From the NCBI RefSeq assembly GCF_932294415.1, contig NC_065536.1, positions 49,104,354-49,168,353 on the forward strand: DNA of 64,000 nt. The letters are read 5' to 3'. Below the pieces are notes generated by a model. It had not been told where the DNA came from and searched no databases. It saw only the letters and a list, made by a program, of their open reading frames with translations. The DNA is from Quercus robur. Its lineage: Eukaryota; Streptophyta; Magnoliopsida; Fagales; Fagaceae. Shown here piece by piece: positions 1-12,313 of the stretch. How positions within the stretch are numbered: the first letter of the stretch is position 1; each line of letters starts with the position of its first letter. The position numbers and the translations under genes were made by a program.

Positions 1-168
1 ATTGTTATATATTTATGAGTTTTAATTTAATATATATAATACATTTTAAATCAATTTTTAATAAAATATAAATAAAACGATGAGTGGGGCGGGATGGGTA
101 TCCGTGGGTGCCTGCTGGGAGAGAAATGAGAAGAAAATAATTCTTTAAGGGAGAGGAGGGGAGGGGTG
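1..168. repeat. Left flank of the segmental repeat (copy A)
   Basis: This stretch matches 55200-55375 almost base for base, including the GGGATGGG and GAGGGGAGGGG purine tracts. In the copy at 55 kb the sequence runs directly into what is found here after position 1516, so 169-1516 is an insertion. No gene seen. Confidence 0.75.
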
Positions 169-1516
169 TGTTAGAATTATGTGCCCTCAAAAACAATACT
201 ATGCATTTTTATTTGATAATAAAATTCTATTTTCACATTCATAACTTTTATAGGTATATTTCATTGTTTAAATGTGGCATGTGATGTCACCTCTGTAGGA
301 AAAATCATGTTAATGGTTAAGGAACCAAAGACAGGGAGTAATGATTTTTTATATATATTATTAAATTGTTCTAGGCTGTGGATATTAATTGAATATTACC
401 ATTGAAGCCTACACTTGTTGTGCTGCTATATGATAGGGTGATTTACTCCATCATTGAAGTAGTGACTTTAAGCAAACAAGTGGGTGTAATGTAACAAGTA
501 CATACACTGAATTGGATCCGATCAAGGACACCTTATGGAGTGATCATTGTTATTTAAAAGGTTGTTCTATCGCAATTTTTCTATTGTCCTTAAACATGAG
601 GGGTTTGTGTATATTTATTTATTATGCACATAACTTTGACAATGTCAACTGGTGATGCCAATTTTAAAGGCTATATACAGACATGTTGGGTTATGTATGT
701 AATGAGTAAAATATATAAATGCTCAACAATGAATCCACCAGTCTCTAAAGAAGATAGTATATTCAGTTGATTTTCATATTGAAGTTGGACTCAAAACAAA
801 ACCGGCCGGTGACATTTTTCAAAAATGTTTTTCATATATATAATATTGTATATATATAAATTTAAAGAGTTTTTTAAAGATATTTTGGAGTCCAATAGAA
901 ATTATGAAATCAAGAAATTAAGGGTCACATAAGCTAGGGACATGACAATGATATTTATCCAGTCCTAGTGGCTTGTGGGAATATATTATGGTGGAAGGAC
1001 ATAGATATAAAATTGTATGAAATGGGACCTCATTTGTAATTCTCTAATCTTCAGGGGTCAATTGCAATGTGTTGATGGACATTATGGCAATATGTAGAAG
1101 TTCAGATATTTTCTTGATATGATTGAGAAAATTAAGAAATAATTTCGGAAAGAGTTTCAAGATAAGTCAATAACGTTCAAAAAGTTATTGATAAAATCCT
1201 ACGGCTGAAGATTAGGATCCCTAAGGATCCCACGTCCAATCTCTCTCTAGGGTTTTAGAAATCTACTATAAAATAAGATTTTATAATATCATATTAATGG
1301 TTGGCCATCAGAACTACTGTGTGATACTGTAGTCTTCTGAAAACTCAAAAGAAATAGAGAGAGAGAGAGAGACGTGAATACCTTGGGAGGCAACACGCTT
1401 GGGTTGCTAAGAGAGGTACACAATTTTGTTCTATTTAGAATCCATGGTTGTGTGGTACAACGATCTTTAAATGAAAATATGTTTTTTGTTTTATATTGCT
1501 TCCGCAAAAGCTTTCA
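169..1516. mobile_element. Solo LTR candidate, 1348 bp
   Basis: The insertion starts TGTTAG and ends TTTCA, so it has the TG...CA ends of an LTR. The paralogous segment at 55.37 kb lacks it. The flanking 5-mers GGGTG (164-168) and AGGTG (1517-1521) fit a 5-bp target duplication with one substitution. It contains a TATA-like CTATAAAATAAG near 1265 and a GA-rich run near 1355-1371, as expected around an LTR transcription start. No coding sequence or internal domain is visible, so a solo LTR is more likely than a complete element. The family is not identified. Confidence 0.55.
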
Positions 1517-2057
1517 AGGTGGAGATAGATTTATATACAAATTGCGTCAGGAAGATAGATCTAAAGTATTAGATTGTCTCACACCTATCACTTTAAATTT
1601 TATATATTTGGGAAAAAAAATCTTTTAAAATTCATTTATATTTGTCACTTTCATTATGGTGTACACAAAATTTGGAATTAATTCGTGAAAAGGTGAAAAC
1701 AATTAATGGCCGATTTTTAGGAAAAATGTATTGTTTTTGGAAGTTGATACTGATTCCAATAATTAATTAATTTATAATTTTATTTATGGAGTATTTATAT
1801 TGTTATTGGCTTCTCTTGTGACAAAAAAAAATGATTTATAATATTCATATACGTCATATTATTCACTTTTAATGTATTAAATAATTAATTATATGTCATT
1901 ATTTTATTTTTCTCTAATTGGAATTGATTTTATTTGAGAACTAAATCACGTCCTTGACAAAAAAGAAAAAGAAAAAGAGAGAGATATAGATAAAAATATT
2001 TAGTACTTTTAATAGTCATTAGTCATTAGAAGAATAAAATTCTTTTGTACTTTTAAC

Positions 2058-2096
<39 letters not shown>

Positions 2097-2722
2097 GACG
2101 CCACCCAAAAAAAGCACCAATCTGTCCTGAATGTGGCAATTCTAACATGCCTTGTTTACTGCTTTGAATTTGACTTGTATAACAAAATTAATAAATTATA
2201 TAAAAAAAACAAATATACATTTTGTAAAATTGATAATACCATATTCACAGAATTGACAATAAACTTAAAAGTAAATATAAACATAAACATAAGCATGATA
2301 TATATTTTCAAATAAACATTCAATCGATACTTCATTGGTTCCTATAGACTCCTTTTATATTGGGGAGTCAAGTAGTATTGGTGATTTCATTGAAAATAGT
2401 CACTGACAACAAGAAACCTAATATGTTGTAATGACCAATGATAGTGAAACTTTGCATGCTTGCTTCCTTTGGCTTCTATATGCTCAAAGAGACTGGGGAG
2501 AGCATGAAAGCTTTATACCAATGGAGGAAAACATTGTTATCATGTTCTCATAAATCAAAATTGAAAATTTTCAATACTTACCACTTAGTTTCAATAAAAA
2601 ACTTAGTTGAAACCTTGTGCAGCGGAAGTGAACAAACCAACTCCTTCCCATATCTCTTTTTGCCCCCACACTTTCCATGCTACTCTTTTTGCTAACTAGA
2701 GATCCTCATGATTTTCATTCCC

Positions 2723-2878
2723 GAGGAAGTCCGGAAAGAGTGGGCTTGTTATATATGTCAACTAACTATTCAAACTTCAACTGCAAAGATAACTAAGAAG
2801 CTAGTTGAGGAGCTGAAAAAGAATGTATCTACCGAAGGAGTGAAGCAGAGAACTATTACAAATCAAAAGGAGAAATAG
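2723..2878 (+). pseudogene. Decayed coding fragment with a W-x-C-x2-C-Q motif
   Basis: One frame stays open from 2723 to a TAG at 2876-2878 and reads like protein: an acidic/basic stretch, then W-A-C-Y-I-C-Q, then a lysine-rich segment. The copy in unit 2 (12158-12313) conserves W-A-C-D-I-C-Q in the same frame. The pattern is reminiscent of the plant C2H2-like W-[TS]-C-x2-C-Q repeats, but no downstream histidines are visible. I do not recognise a gene. It may be an exon remnant carried by the segmental repeat. Confidence 0.3.
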
Positions 2879-3326
2879 CAAGGCTAGCCAAAGATTGTTT
2901 TGGCCTCAACTGCAAAGACATATGACTAGCTTACAAAAGAGGAGCCATAAAAGAGAGTTTCAAAAGTGGACCTAGACAGAAGAAAGAAGTTGTTAGTGTG
3001 AGATAATCCACTTTAAGGTTCAACATTTGTAATATAAGCTGCACTAAAGAAAATAATTTTTTGGTGAACATGTCTAACCTATTAATCCTTTAAAATTTTA
3101 CGTAAATTATTAGGAATTATCAATTAATATATAGGAACAATATAACATAGCCATTGTTTTACTTCACTGGATTTATAATAAAAAAAAAAAAAATCTATAT
3201 ATAATAAGAATCAAATTCCTAGATAGTCTCAATTGTTTCTTTTCCTTCAAAAACTTACTAATATTGGGAGTTTATTCATTTCACTATCCCTGTGACAGAA
3301 CATAGCAAAATTTAGTATTAAGTGAC

Positions 3327-3935
3327 TAGGGGTGTTTGCGGTGCGGTTTTGAGTCATTTTTAGCACCGCACTTTGCGGTACTGTGTAGCTAAAATCATAA
3401 CTGCACTGCACCTTATTTTTGTGGTCACATGTGCAGTGCGGTGTAGTGTGGTGCGGTTTAGAGTTTAACCAAAATCATATCCGCACCACACCTCATTTTT
3501 GCGGTCACATGTGCGGTGCTATATATAAGATGAGGTTCGAAGTTGGTATATTTTTCAAAATTTGGGCATTTCCTACCCATCCCAAAACTAATTTTTTCCT
3601 TATTTTTTGGCCAAGTTTTAAATTATTTAGCTAGTTTTTCTTTATTTTGGGTTGGCTTTTCTAGTCAACACTTGCTAGGGTTATCAATTTTTTTTTTTTG
3701 GAAACTAGGGTTATTAAACTATTAATAATATATTTAATATTATAAATAAATAAATATATTAATATATAGAGAGGGTGCAGTGCGGTGTGGTTTGTGTGAT
3801 TTTCTTATTATAAAACTGCAAACTGCATTGCACCATGTGGTGCGGTGTGGTGTGGTGCAGTTATGCTATTGTGCGGGCGGTTTTGGTGCAGTTTTTGTGG
3901 TTTGTGCGGTTTATGCGGTTTGGTGAACACCCCTA
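3327..3935. mobile_element. hAT-type MITE, 609 bp, TSD TAAGTGAC
   Basis: Ends are TAGGGGTGTT... and ...AACACCCCTA, flanked by a perfect 8-bp duplication TAAGTGAC at 3319-3326 and 3936-3943. Unit 2 has a single TAAGTGAC at 12811-12818 (empty site). The 8-bp TSD and terminal sequence are typical of hAT. The subterminal regions are packed with GTGCGGT/ACCGCAC motifs on both strands, plausibly transposase-binding repeats. No transposase is encoded. Confidence 0.9.
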
Positions 3936-4146
3936 TAAGTGACCATCTAAGGTATTAATTAAGATGTTATTTAGATATCTGTTTGGGATGTTCAAGTTGA
4001 TGGTATTTTCATAGGTAGTCAATGTCAATCTAAGCCCTTCAAAATTCATTGGTGCCACTAGTGCTATAGGTGGTCTTAGTGTGTGAGCTCCATTTGGGCA
4101 TAGATATAAGTTTCATAGGTACAAACGAATTCTCTAGGCTAGAAGT

Positions 4147-7026
4147 TGTTAGGGTGCTTTTTTTCTTACACCTAACTTTATTTGAGTACCATCTATTTAT
4201 ACCACTATAAGTTATTGGGTTTTCCCAAACATTTTTTGGCTCTATTATTATGTTAATCACAAATATTTCATATCTCATTATCTAAATTGGATCATGATAT
4301 AAACTATCACAAAAAACCCAAAAAACTCCTATTTTATCCAATTTTATTATCATCATTTAGCTAAGCCCAAAACCGGCCCTATGAACCTAATACACACATC
4401 TTATTCTATTTAAAGCCCAAGAATATTTATGCTTGAAAAAATTTGATAAACCCATGACTCAAATCCATGGCAAAACAATTTAATCAATGGAATTCAAATC
4501 CATAATCAAAACCCATGGTTTGAAACCATGGTGATTTATTTATCCAAAGCTCAATTCTCATTGGCAATATCAAAACCCAATCCTCATTGGCAACATCAAA
4601 AGCCCAACTTACGTTGGCACTATTAAAAGCCCAAGCTAACTACTTGGCACTATTTATTGAAAGCCCAAAGTTATCAATACTTGACAAAATACTATATCAT
4701 AATTATTTCACCTAAAAGTCCAATAATGAACAATACTTTAGATTCTTAAACCTATTACTATAATATTACAAGCTCATAGGAATTTATGAATTATCTACTC
4801 TCAAAGCCCATGGCGATCATCTTATAAAAGCCCATGGAAAGATATGATTATTAGACCCATGACATTTATTTATTTCATATTATAAACTCAAGCTCACTAT
4901 CCATCTTACATCACAACATTCATAATATTTATTACCAAAACTCATGGTAATTATTCATCCTAAATGTCCATTATGATTATCTATAGAGAAACTCATGAAA
5001 ACATCACATTATTCCATTATAGTGATTGTTACCATATTTATTTAAAACCCATGATAAATATTATTCTCAAGAAAAAATATTGGAGGTCATTATCATTTAC
5101 AAAGTAATTCATAGCAAAAATTATGAGAAACTATACAAGTTGTTATTTAAAGTCCATGGAAATTAATACCCAAAATCTATCATAAATATTTATTAAAGCT
5201 CATGGATTCATTTTATTTCCACTAATAACTAAAGTCCACGAGGAGTAAAAAACCCATGGCAAAACATGTCTTTAATGCCCATTTTATAGGCCCAAGAATC
5301 TCATGAAGTAGGGAACAAGCCCAAGCAAAGAAAGGGCCATGTGGCCCAACTAAAAGTGCTAAAATAGAGCAAAGTTCCAGCCTAGAAAGGTCCCCAGCAA
5401 GAGGCTTGAAAGTGGGCAACTAGCCATTATTCATCCCTAACCAAAGAAACAACTAGAGTCCCCTACAAGAGGACCAAGCCTTTGAGGATGAACTAGGAGC
5501 TGTCCCATCAGTTTTCTGCCGCCCTCTACCTGACGTGAACAATGCCCAATGGATGTCATATCAGCTGAAGTCAAAAGGATGAAGGGACTCCATCATCTTC
5601 CTCAAGACTGCACCTCCAGCAGAAAGGGAGCTGAAACCAAATTATCTAAACTTCAACAAATTGATGTTATAAATGTTAAAAACATTCAAGACGTGATTCA
5701 TGTGCCAAGCCCATGAATCCTAAAAGGGAAAAGTTGGGAACATGTAGTTTGGAGGGCATAAAGGGATCTCCAACGGAACCCTCTGAAGTGGGCTTAAACT
5801 TTGACACTAGGCTTGGGGTGTTGAATCCTACTTCCTAGGGTCCAAATCTCAGTTGCAGCACTAGGATTCTTCCTTAATATTTGTCTTAATCCCATTGGCT
5901 GAACACAATATCAGCAATCTTAGCATTTAATGCAAGATTACTCCAAATACTACCTTGCCAAAAGAAGCAAAACAGCTCCAAAAGCAAATCTCCCATTTTT
6001 AGGCCAAATCAGGTTATTAATTCAACTAACCTACTCCCTTGAATCAGATCTACGTTTTTTTTGGATGCTTGCTAATTAATGCTTCTCTAAACTCCATTAT
6101 AAAAGCATAAGCACCTCAGCCCATAAAGACAGCTACTCCCTCTGAAACCTCTTGTCTATTTGCCATTTTGCTAGTAGTTTAGCTCTCCTTAAGCTTACTA
6201 CTCATCCCCCTCAGCCCACATTTATCTAACCTTAGACATTCTTCCCTCTCTTTTACACAATCAAAGCTCATAAGTGCCTCCCACTACTCACAAACAGACC
6301 ACTACTCACAAAAAGCCTCAACCTTAGAGTTAATCTCATCCCACTCACTCAAAACAGCCCATATTATCTCATTCATGCCTTATGAACACACACTCACCAA
6401 AATCTTAGTCTAATACTTGCTGCACTGAGCTGGGATCCCTTTCTCCCTTCATTCCATCCTATTTTCCCTATTTTATTTGTAGCAATGAAGCCTTTAATCT
6501 TTGTTTAGTGTTATTATGATGAAGGCCATAATGTTTTGGAAACTATCTCTTCCCATGGAACCTTTAATTTTTACTTTTTATTTTACGGTTGAAGGATATA
6601 ATATATATGTAACAACTGAACTTTTCCCTCACATAGATGTAATGATGGCTGAAAGTACAATGAACTCCCTTGTCCAAGACATGCAAGGACCCCCAGGAGT
6701 AAACACATTCCTAAACTTATTTAATCATTGATCATTGGACTGTTTAAATCTGTTTTTTCTGGATTAAATGTAATTTTACCCTTACCGCTGGAGGACTGAT
6801 TTGAACTATGATGTTCTAAAATGACTAATAATATAACAAACTAACAATAGTAATGTGTTTATTGTGCTTTGTTGTTGTCTTCTTATCAGGGTGCAGCCTC
6901 TATCTCTTGTTTAGGCAGGCTTACACGACACCGAAAGCCTTTGTGCTTATTTCAAGAGCCCATCGTCAAGTTTTGGCTTGGTTACCCCATATACTATTTG
7001 GGAACATCAAAATTTTCCCCTCAACA
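4147..7026. mobile_element. 2.88-kb LTR-like insertion, TSD GAAGT
   Basis: The insertion starts TGTTAGGG and ends CCTCAACA, giving perfect TGTT...AACA ends, and is flanked by GAAGT at 4142-4146 and 7027-7031. Unit 2 has one GAAGT at 13017-13021 (empty site). No repeated terminal segment is visible inside, so it is better read as one very long solo LTR, or a non-autonomous retroelement, than as a complete element. A TATA box (TATAAAAG, 6098-6105) sits about two thirds along, matching a U3-R boundary. The first 1.5 kb repeats AAGCCCATGG-like phrases. No convincing ORF. Confidence 0.75.
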
Positions 7027-7118
7027 GAAGTTTCATAGGTACAATTGCTAGTTCTTACTATCATGTTTTAAGGATTTCCTTTAGTCAGTCAGTTTTTTTT
7101 TTTTTTTGGTTTGTGTGG

Positions 7119-7216
7119 CCTAGGTGGTGCAATCATTTTAAGAAGCTGCTGAAGAATTATTTTGACAAAGCTGAGGACATCAATCAGGCAAAAGTTGTCA
7201 ACAACTTGAAGATTAA
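7119..7216 (+). pseudogene. Recurrent ORF-like remnant (W-C-x-H-F-K)
   Basis: This strand encodes a short peptide-like stretch beginning W-C-N-H-F-K-K-L-L-K and continuing Y-F-D-K-A-E-D-I-N. The same stretch recurs at about 13100, 47120 and 49785, where it reads W-C-K-H-F-K-M-L-M with Y-I-D-K-A-E-E-I-N. Substitutions keep the protein character, which suggests an old exon. The copies lack a common start and several have stops soon after. I cannot name the parent gene. Confidence 0.35.
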
Positions 7217-8524
7217 AAAAGAAAAAAAAAAAGAAAAAGAAGTGAAATGGGTTATAACTTGCTTTTAAAAGATTATGTTAACCATACTGATGAAGTTGTG
7301 ATGTGCCTTATTTCTTCACATAATTTAAGATTCTGATTTTCTTTTTCAACGAGGAAGAAAATATTATGATAGTTGTTTACATATATGAATGCAGAAAGAA
7401 ATACAGTATGTCTTTAAGCATAATGAATTTCCTCACATAATGAATTTTATTTTTTTTAAAAGATGTCTTTAAGCATGCGCATAATGTATGTATGAGACTA
7501 GTTATTTTTATTATACCTATCTTATATTTATATGAATCTGATATATACTAGTAGAATTTCATAATTTGTGGTGTCCGCTTTATGATGATTGATTTTTATT
7601 ATCAAGCTCAGATATCAAACAATTTTTAGTATAAGTGAGGTCGAATTCTAAATCTTTTATTTAATAAGAAACTCTACTAATCAAGCTAACTAAAACATAC
7701 GACATTGTAAAGGCATTTGAAAGCACTTTTAATAAATTTATTAAAAATCTAAACGTTTTACTTTACTACTATGAGTTCTTTAATTATATTCAACTAGCAT
7801 GTAATTCCATGCAAAAGCATGGATGCATTTAAAATTAAACAAAATTTTTATTATAAAAATATAAATAATTAGTCAAATTATTATTTTTTTTTAAATGTAA
7901 CACATGCATTCATGCATACGTATAGATACATTTAAAATTAAACACAATTTTTATCATAAAATATAGCTAATTAGTCAAATTATTTTTTAAAGTAAATATA
8001 ATTAGTCACATATTAAAATTCTTATCTAAATTTAATACTACTTATGATTTTTTTTTTCTAAATTTTAATAAGATAGAACGTGTGATGATTTTTATTTTAT
8101 TTATTTTTTGAGAAACATGGGTGATTTTTATTGAGTATATGTAATTTTTTTTTAAAATTTTTTATAGTTCATTAATATTAGATTTTTAGTATTTTGTACT
8201 CATTAACTCACTTGACACAAAGATTAAAAAACTTAAAAGTAAACACATAGCACATGCTTTTTTTTTTTTAAGTGGATAATTATGGTGTAGTCTCTACATA
8301 AATTTAGACACGTGCAAAATTGGATTATAATTTCAAATTCTAATTCAATTTTCTTTAAGTTTTACCTATTAATATATATATATATATATATATAAATGAC
8401 TTATAAATTTGAATTTTTTTTAGTTATATGATTATGTTTTTTATGGTTTATTATATTGGACTTCTCGTCTATATATATATATATATATATATATATCTAA
8501 TAATAGGTAAAGCAGAGAGAAAAT

Positions 8525-9561
8525 TAGGGGTGTTAATGTTCGACCTAACTCGCGAACACGACATGAACCCGACACGGGTTTTTTCGGGTTAAGGTTGGAC
8601 CTTAATGGGTTTGGGTCATAAATGGGTTGATTCGAAAGCGACACGATAAGAAACGTGTCATAAACGGGTCAACTCGCGTAAATCGCAATAGACACGTTTG
8701 ACACACCAATTTATTTGTGTCAACCCGAAATGACCAACTTAACACAACCCGTTTAACTCGTATAACAAATAAATATTTATTTTATTTTAGATTTGTCAAA
8801 TACCTTTTATATCCAACATATATTTTAAATTTAAAAAGAAAAGTGATAATTACAAAAATTTACAAGGGATATAATTGGAAATTGAAACTTTACAGATCCT
8901 AGAGCTACTAATACTTTTTTTTTTTTTTTTTTGGCATAGAACTTGCACAAATGAATTGGATGAGCTTGTGGAAGATGTTATGAATTTGGACATCAACAAA
9001 GAATCTATGGATGATAATCGTGGTCATAATCAGGATTAGTCTACTATTTGCTCAAATTCTTTTAATATTGATACTTAGCATTTGGCGAGTTCCAAGGATA
9101 TTATATTTTTGTTGAACTACGTTATTTTATTTTTGTTAAACTTTGTTATTTTGATTTTGGGTTGAAGTGTATGCACTTCGTTTGGAGTGTAAAGAACTTA
9201 TTTTCTAGATGAATGTTATATTTTGGTTGAATTATATTATTTTGAATGTGGGTTGAAGACTTGAAGTGTATGCATTGCTTTTTGGGATGTAAAAAAAATT
9301 ATTTCTAGATGGATATTATATTTAATATTATGTAAGTTGAAATGGGTTGTGTTACATTCGTGTTAACTCAACACGACTCGTTTATTAAGCGTGTCAAATG
9401 GGTTGGGTCAAGTCAACCTGCCTTATTAACAAGTTGGGTTAGGGTTAAAAGATCATGACATGATTATTAACTGGGTCGGGTTAGAGTTTAGCCATTTAGT
9501 CGAATACTCCTTGCCTTGACACGACACGAACTCGACACACTAATCCAAATTGACACCCCTA
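8525..9561 (+). mobile_element. Non-autonomous hAT element, 1037 bp, TSD GAGAAAAT
   Basis: Ends are TAGGGGTGTT and GACACCCCTA, flanked by the perfect 8-bp duplication GAGAAAAT (8517-8524 and 9562-9569). The empty site in unit 2 is 36460-36467. Both subterminal regions contain ACACGAC / GGGTTG / CGGGTT motifs in alternating orientation, as in related plant hAT elements. It keeps a small 3' piece of a transposase gene (8944-9039), so it looks like an internal-deletion derivative of a larger autonomous element. Confidence 0.88.
8944..9039 (+). pseudogene. 3' end of a hAT transposase gene (last 31 codons)
   Basis: After a T-rich tract ending TTGGCATAG (a splice-acceptor-like context at about 8922-8940) a frame stays open for 31 codons to TAG at 9037-9039. 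It starts C-T-N-E-L-D-E-L-V-E-D and is acidic and hydrophilic, like hAT transposase C-termini. It lies in the right half of a hAT element, where the transposase 3' end would be. Everything upstream is missing. The identification is an inference from position and composition. Confidence 0.45.
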
Positions 9562-11565
9562 GAGAAAATCCAACTAAATTTCAAATTGAAATCCTATTAG
9601 AGTCTAATTTTGTGCCACATGTCTCATCTAATCTAAATTTTAGAATTTTGTGCCAATTGAGTTAATTTAGTGAAAAAATTGAATTTCAATTAGAGTTTAA
9701 TTTTGTACCACATGTCTCATCTAATCTAAAATTTTAAATTTTGTGCCAAATTAGTATCCAATTAAATTTAAAATTGAAATCTAATTAGAGTCTAATTTTG
9801 CGTCACGTGTCTAATCAAATCTAAATTTTAGAATTTTGTGTCAAGTGAGTTAATGTTGTAATTTTTTTTCCCTTTAATAAGAAGAGTTAATGCCTAAATC
9901 ACTAATTTTTAGGGAGTAATAATGACATTACTATGATTGTTTTTTTACCCTTAGATTTAATAGTGATCAATGGTTCAATAAAGGTGTAACTCTTGTGAAG
10001 TTACATTAGTTGCAATTTGAACCCATCTCTTCTAGGAAATATCATATATTATTTTGAAAAAAATGTTTATTTTGGACATGAATTGTAAAAAAATAGGCCT
10101 AAGTATCCATAATTTATGCATATTTCATTGATATATATTGGCTTCATTTTTTTCACACTTATGAATGTCTCTCATACATGTCAATAATTTTAAATATATT
10201 TTTTTTAACCCTAATGTAATTAGATTATCTTGGCATATACTTTGTTATTTGATATCTAAAAATATTTACTCATTACAGATTGCCACAACCATATATCTTT
10301 CAATTCATTTGCATGCAATTATGTAATTTGGCACAAAATTTAAAAATTTAGATTAGGTGAGACACGTGATGCAAAATTAAACTCTAATTGAAGTTCAATT
10401 TTTTCACTAAATTAACTCACTTGGCATAAAATTCTAAAATTTAGATTAGATGAGACACGTGGCGCAAAATTATACTCTAATTGGATTTCAATTTGAAATT
10501 TAATTGGATTTTCTCTCTGCTTTACCTATTATTATATATATAAATTATATCAATTGCGACTAAAATGAGCAACAAAAATTTCAATTCTATATATTTGTGA
10601 AAACAAATCTTTTAAAATTCATTTATATTTGTCACTTTCATTATGGTGTACACAAAATTTGGAATTAATTTGTGAAAAGGTGAAAAAAATTAATGGCCGA
10701 TTTTTAGGAAAAATGTATTGTTTTTGGAAGTTGATACCGATTCCAATAATTAATGTATTTATAATTTTATTTAAGGAGTATTTATATTGTTATTGGCTTC
10801 TCTTGTAACCAAAAAAAAAAAAAGATTTATAATATTCATATACATCATATTATTCACTTTTAATGTATTAAATAATTAATTATATGTCATTATTTTATTT
10901 TTCTCTAATTGGAATTGATTTTATTTGAGAACTAAATCACGTCCTTGACAAAAAAAAGAGAGAGATACAGATGAAAATATTTAGTACTTTATTAGTCATT
11001 AGTCATTAGAAGAATAAAATTCTTTTGTACTTTTAACCTTTTATACAAAAAAAAAAAAAAAAATCTACGCCACCCAAAAAAAGCACCAATCCGTTCTGAA
11101 TGTGGCAGTTTTAAAATGCCTTGTTCACTGCTTTGAATTTGACTTGTATAACAAAATTAATAAATTATATTTAAAAAAAAAAACAAATATACATTTTGTA
11201 AAAATGATAATACCATATTCACACAATTGACAATAAACTTAAAAGTAAATATAAACATAAATATAAGCATGATATATATTTTCAAATAAACATTCAATCG
11301 ATACTTCATCGGTTCCTATAGACTCCTTTTATATTGGGGAGTCAAGTAGTATTGGTGATTTCATTGAAAATAGTCACTGACAACGAGAAACCTAATATGT
11401 TGTAATGACCAATGATAGTGAAACTTTGCATGTTTGCTTCCTTTGGCTTCTATAGGCTCAAAGAGACTGGGGAGAGCATGAAAACTTTATATCAATGGAG
11501 GAAAACATTGTTATCATGTTCTCATAAATCAAAATTGAAAATTTTCAATACTTACCACTTTGTTT

Positions 11566-12016
11566 GGACAAAATGGGCTTTTGCCCTTTTCCACAAAACT
11601 AATTAGCCTTTTGCCCTTCTTCTCAAACTAAATAGGGAAATGCCCTTCTTTTGAAACTCGACTTTCTCAAAATCGAGTTAAAAAAAAAAAAAAAATTCTA
11701 AAGCCCTATAGTGACGTTTTTAAGGACCTATAGTGACGTTTGAAGAACCTATAGTGACGTTTTATAACTTGATATTCACAAAATCGAGTTATGGGCAATA
11801 AAATTGCCTATAACTCGATTTTATGGATATCAAGTTACGAAACGCTACTATAGGTCCTTAAAAACGTCACTATAGGTCCTTAAAAACGTCACTATAGGGT
11901 TTAACTCGATTTTGAAAAAGTCGAGTTTCAAAAGAGGGGCATTTCCCTATTTAGTTTGGGAAGAAGGGCAAAAGGCTAATTAATTTTGTGGAAAAGGGCA
12001 GAAGCCCATTTTGTCC
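11566..12016. mobile_element. Foldback Mutator-like MITE, 451 bp, 10-bp TSD
   Basis: The ends GGACAAAATGGGCTT and AAGCCCATTTTGTCC are inverted repeats, and the similarity continues to a centre near 11795 (GGGCAATAAAATTGCC), so nearly the whole element is one hairpin. It is flanked by CACTTTGTTT at 11556-11565 and 12017-12026; the site in unit 1 (2582-2591) is single with one mismatch. A 9-10 bp TSD with very long TIRs indicates a Mutator-like element. The arms repeat CTATAGTGACGTTT and contain AAAATCGAGTT palindromes. No coding capacity. Confidence 0.85.
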
Positions 12017-12157
12017 CACTTTGTTTCAATAAAAAACTCAGTTGAAACCTTGTGCAGCGGAAGTGAACGAACCAACTCCTTCCCTTATCTCTTTTTGCCC
12101 CCACACTTTCCATGCTACTTTTTTTGCTAACTAGAGATCCTCATGATTTTCATTCCC

Positions 12158-12313
12158 GAGGAAGTCCGAAAAGAGTGGGCTTGTGATATATGTCAGCTAA
12201 TTATCCAAACTTCAACTGCAAAGAAAACTAAGAAGCTAGTTGAGGAGCCGAAAAAGAATGTATCTACCAAAGGAGTGAAGCAAAGAACTATTACAAATCA
12301 AAAGGTGAAACAA
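12158..12313 (+). pseudogene. W-x-C-x2-C-Q coding fragment, second copy
   Basis: Paralogue of 2723-2878 with the same open frame and the W-A-C-D-I-C-Q motif; several amino-acid substitutions relative to unit 1. Not recognised further. Confidence 0.3.

Larger units (their letters stand above)
8498..10534. mobile_element. Long-TIR non-autonomous DNA element, copy 1
   Basis: The left end TAATAATAGGTAAAGCAG is the reverse complement of the right end CTGCTTTACCTATTATTA with small changes, and the inverted similarity continues inward for roughly 200 bp or more. The sister copy in unit 2 is 36441-37217. This copy is interrupted by the hAT element at 8525-9561 and has about 190 bp of extra internally repeated sequence (about 9600-9790). 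The ends lie in TA-rich DNA, so the TSD cannot be called. No ORF. Confidence 0.65.
1600..10588. repeat. Tandem duplication, unit 1
   Basis: Unit 1 aligns in the same order and orientation with 10589-37270. The start reads TATATATTTGGGAAAA here and ATATATTTGTGAAAAC in unit 2; both units end in GAGCAACAAAAATTTCAATTCT. Minus the three insertions found only here (3327-3935, 4147-7026, 8525-9561) it is about 4.4 kb. Besides the features listed separately, it holds AT-rich DNA with A and T runs (32 A at about 2062-2093) and TA microsatellites (about 8369-8393 and 8471-8496). I see no intact gene. Confidence 0.85.

Noticed and set aside
1374-1628. 84-codon frame spanning the solo-LTR end
   Set aside because: It crosses the insertion boundary at 1516 into repeat backbone and shows no protein-like features.
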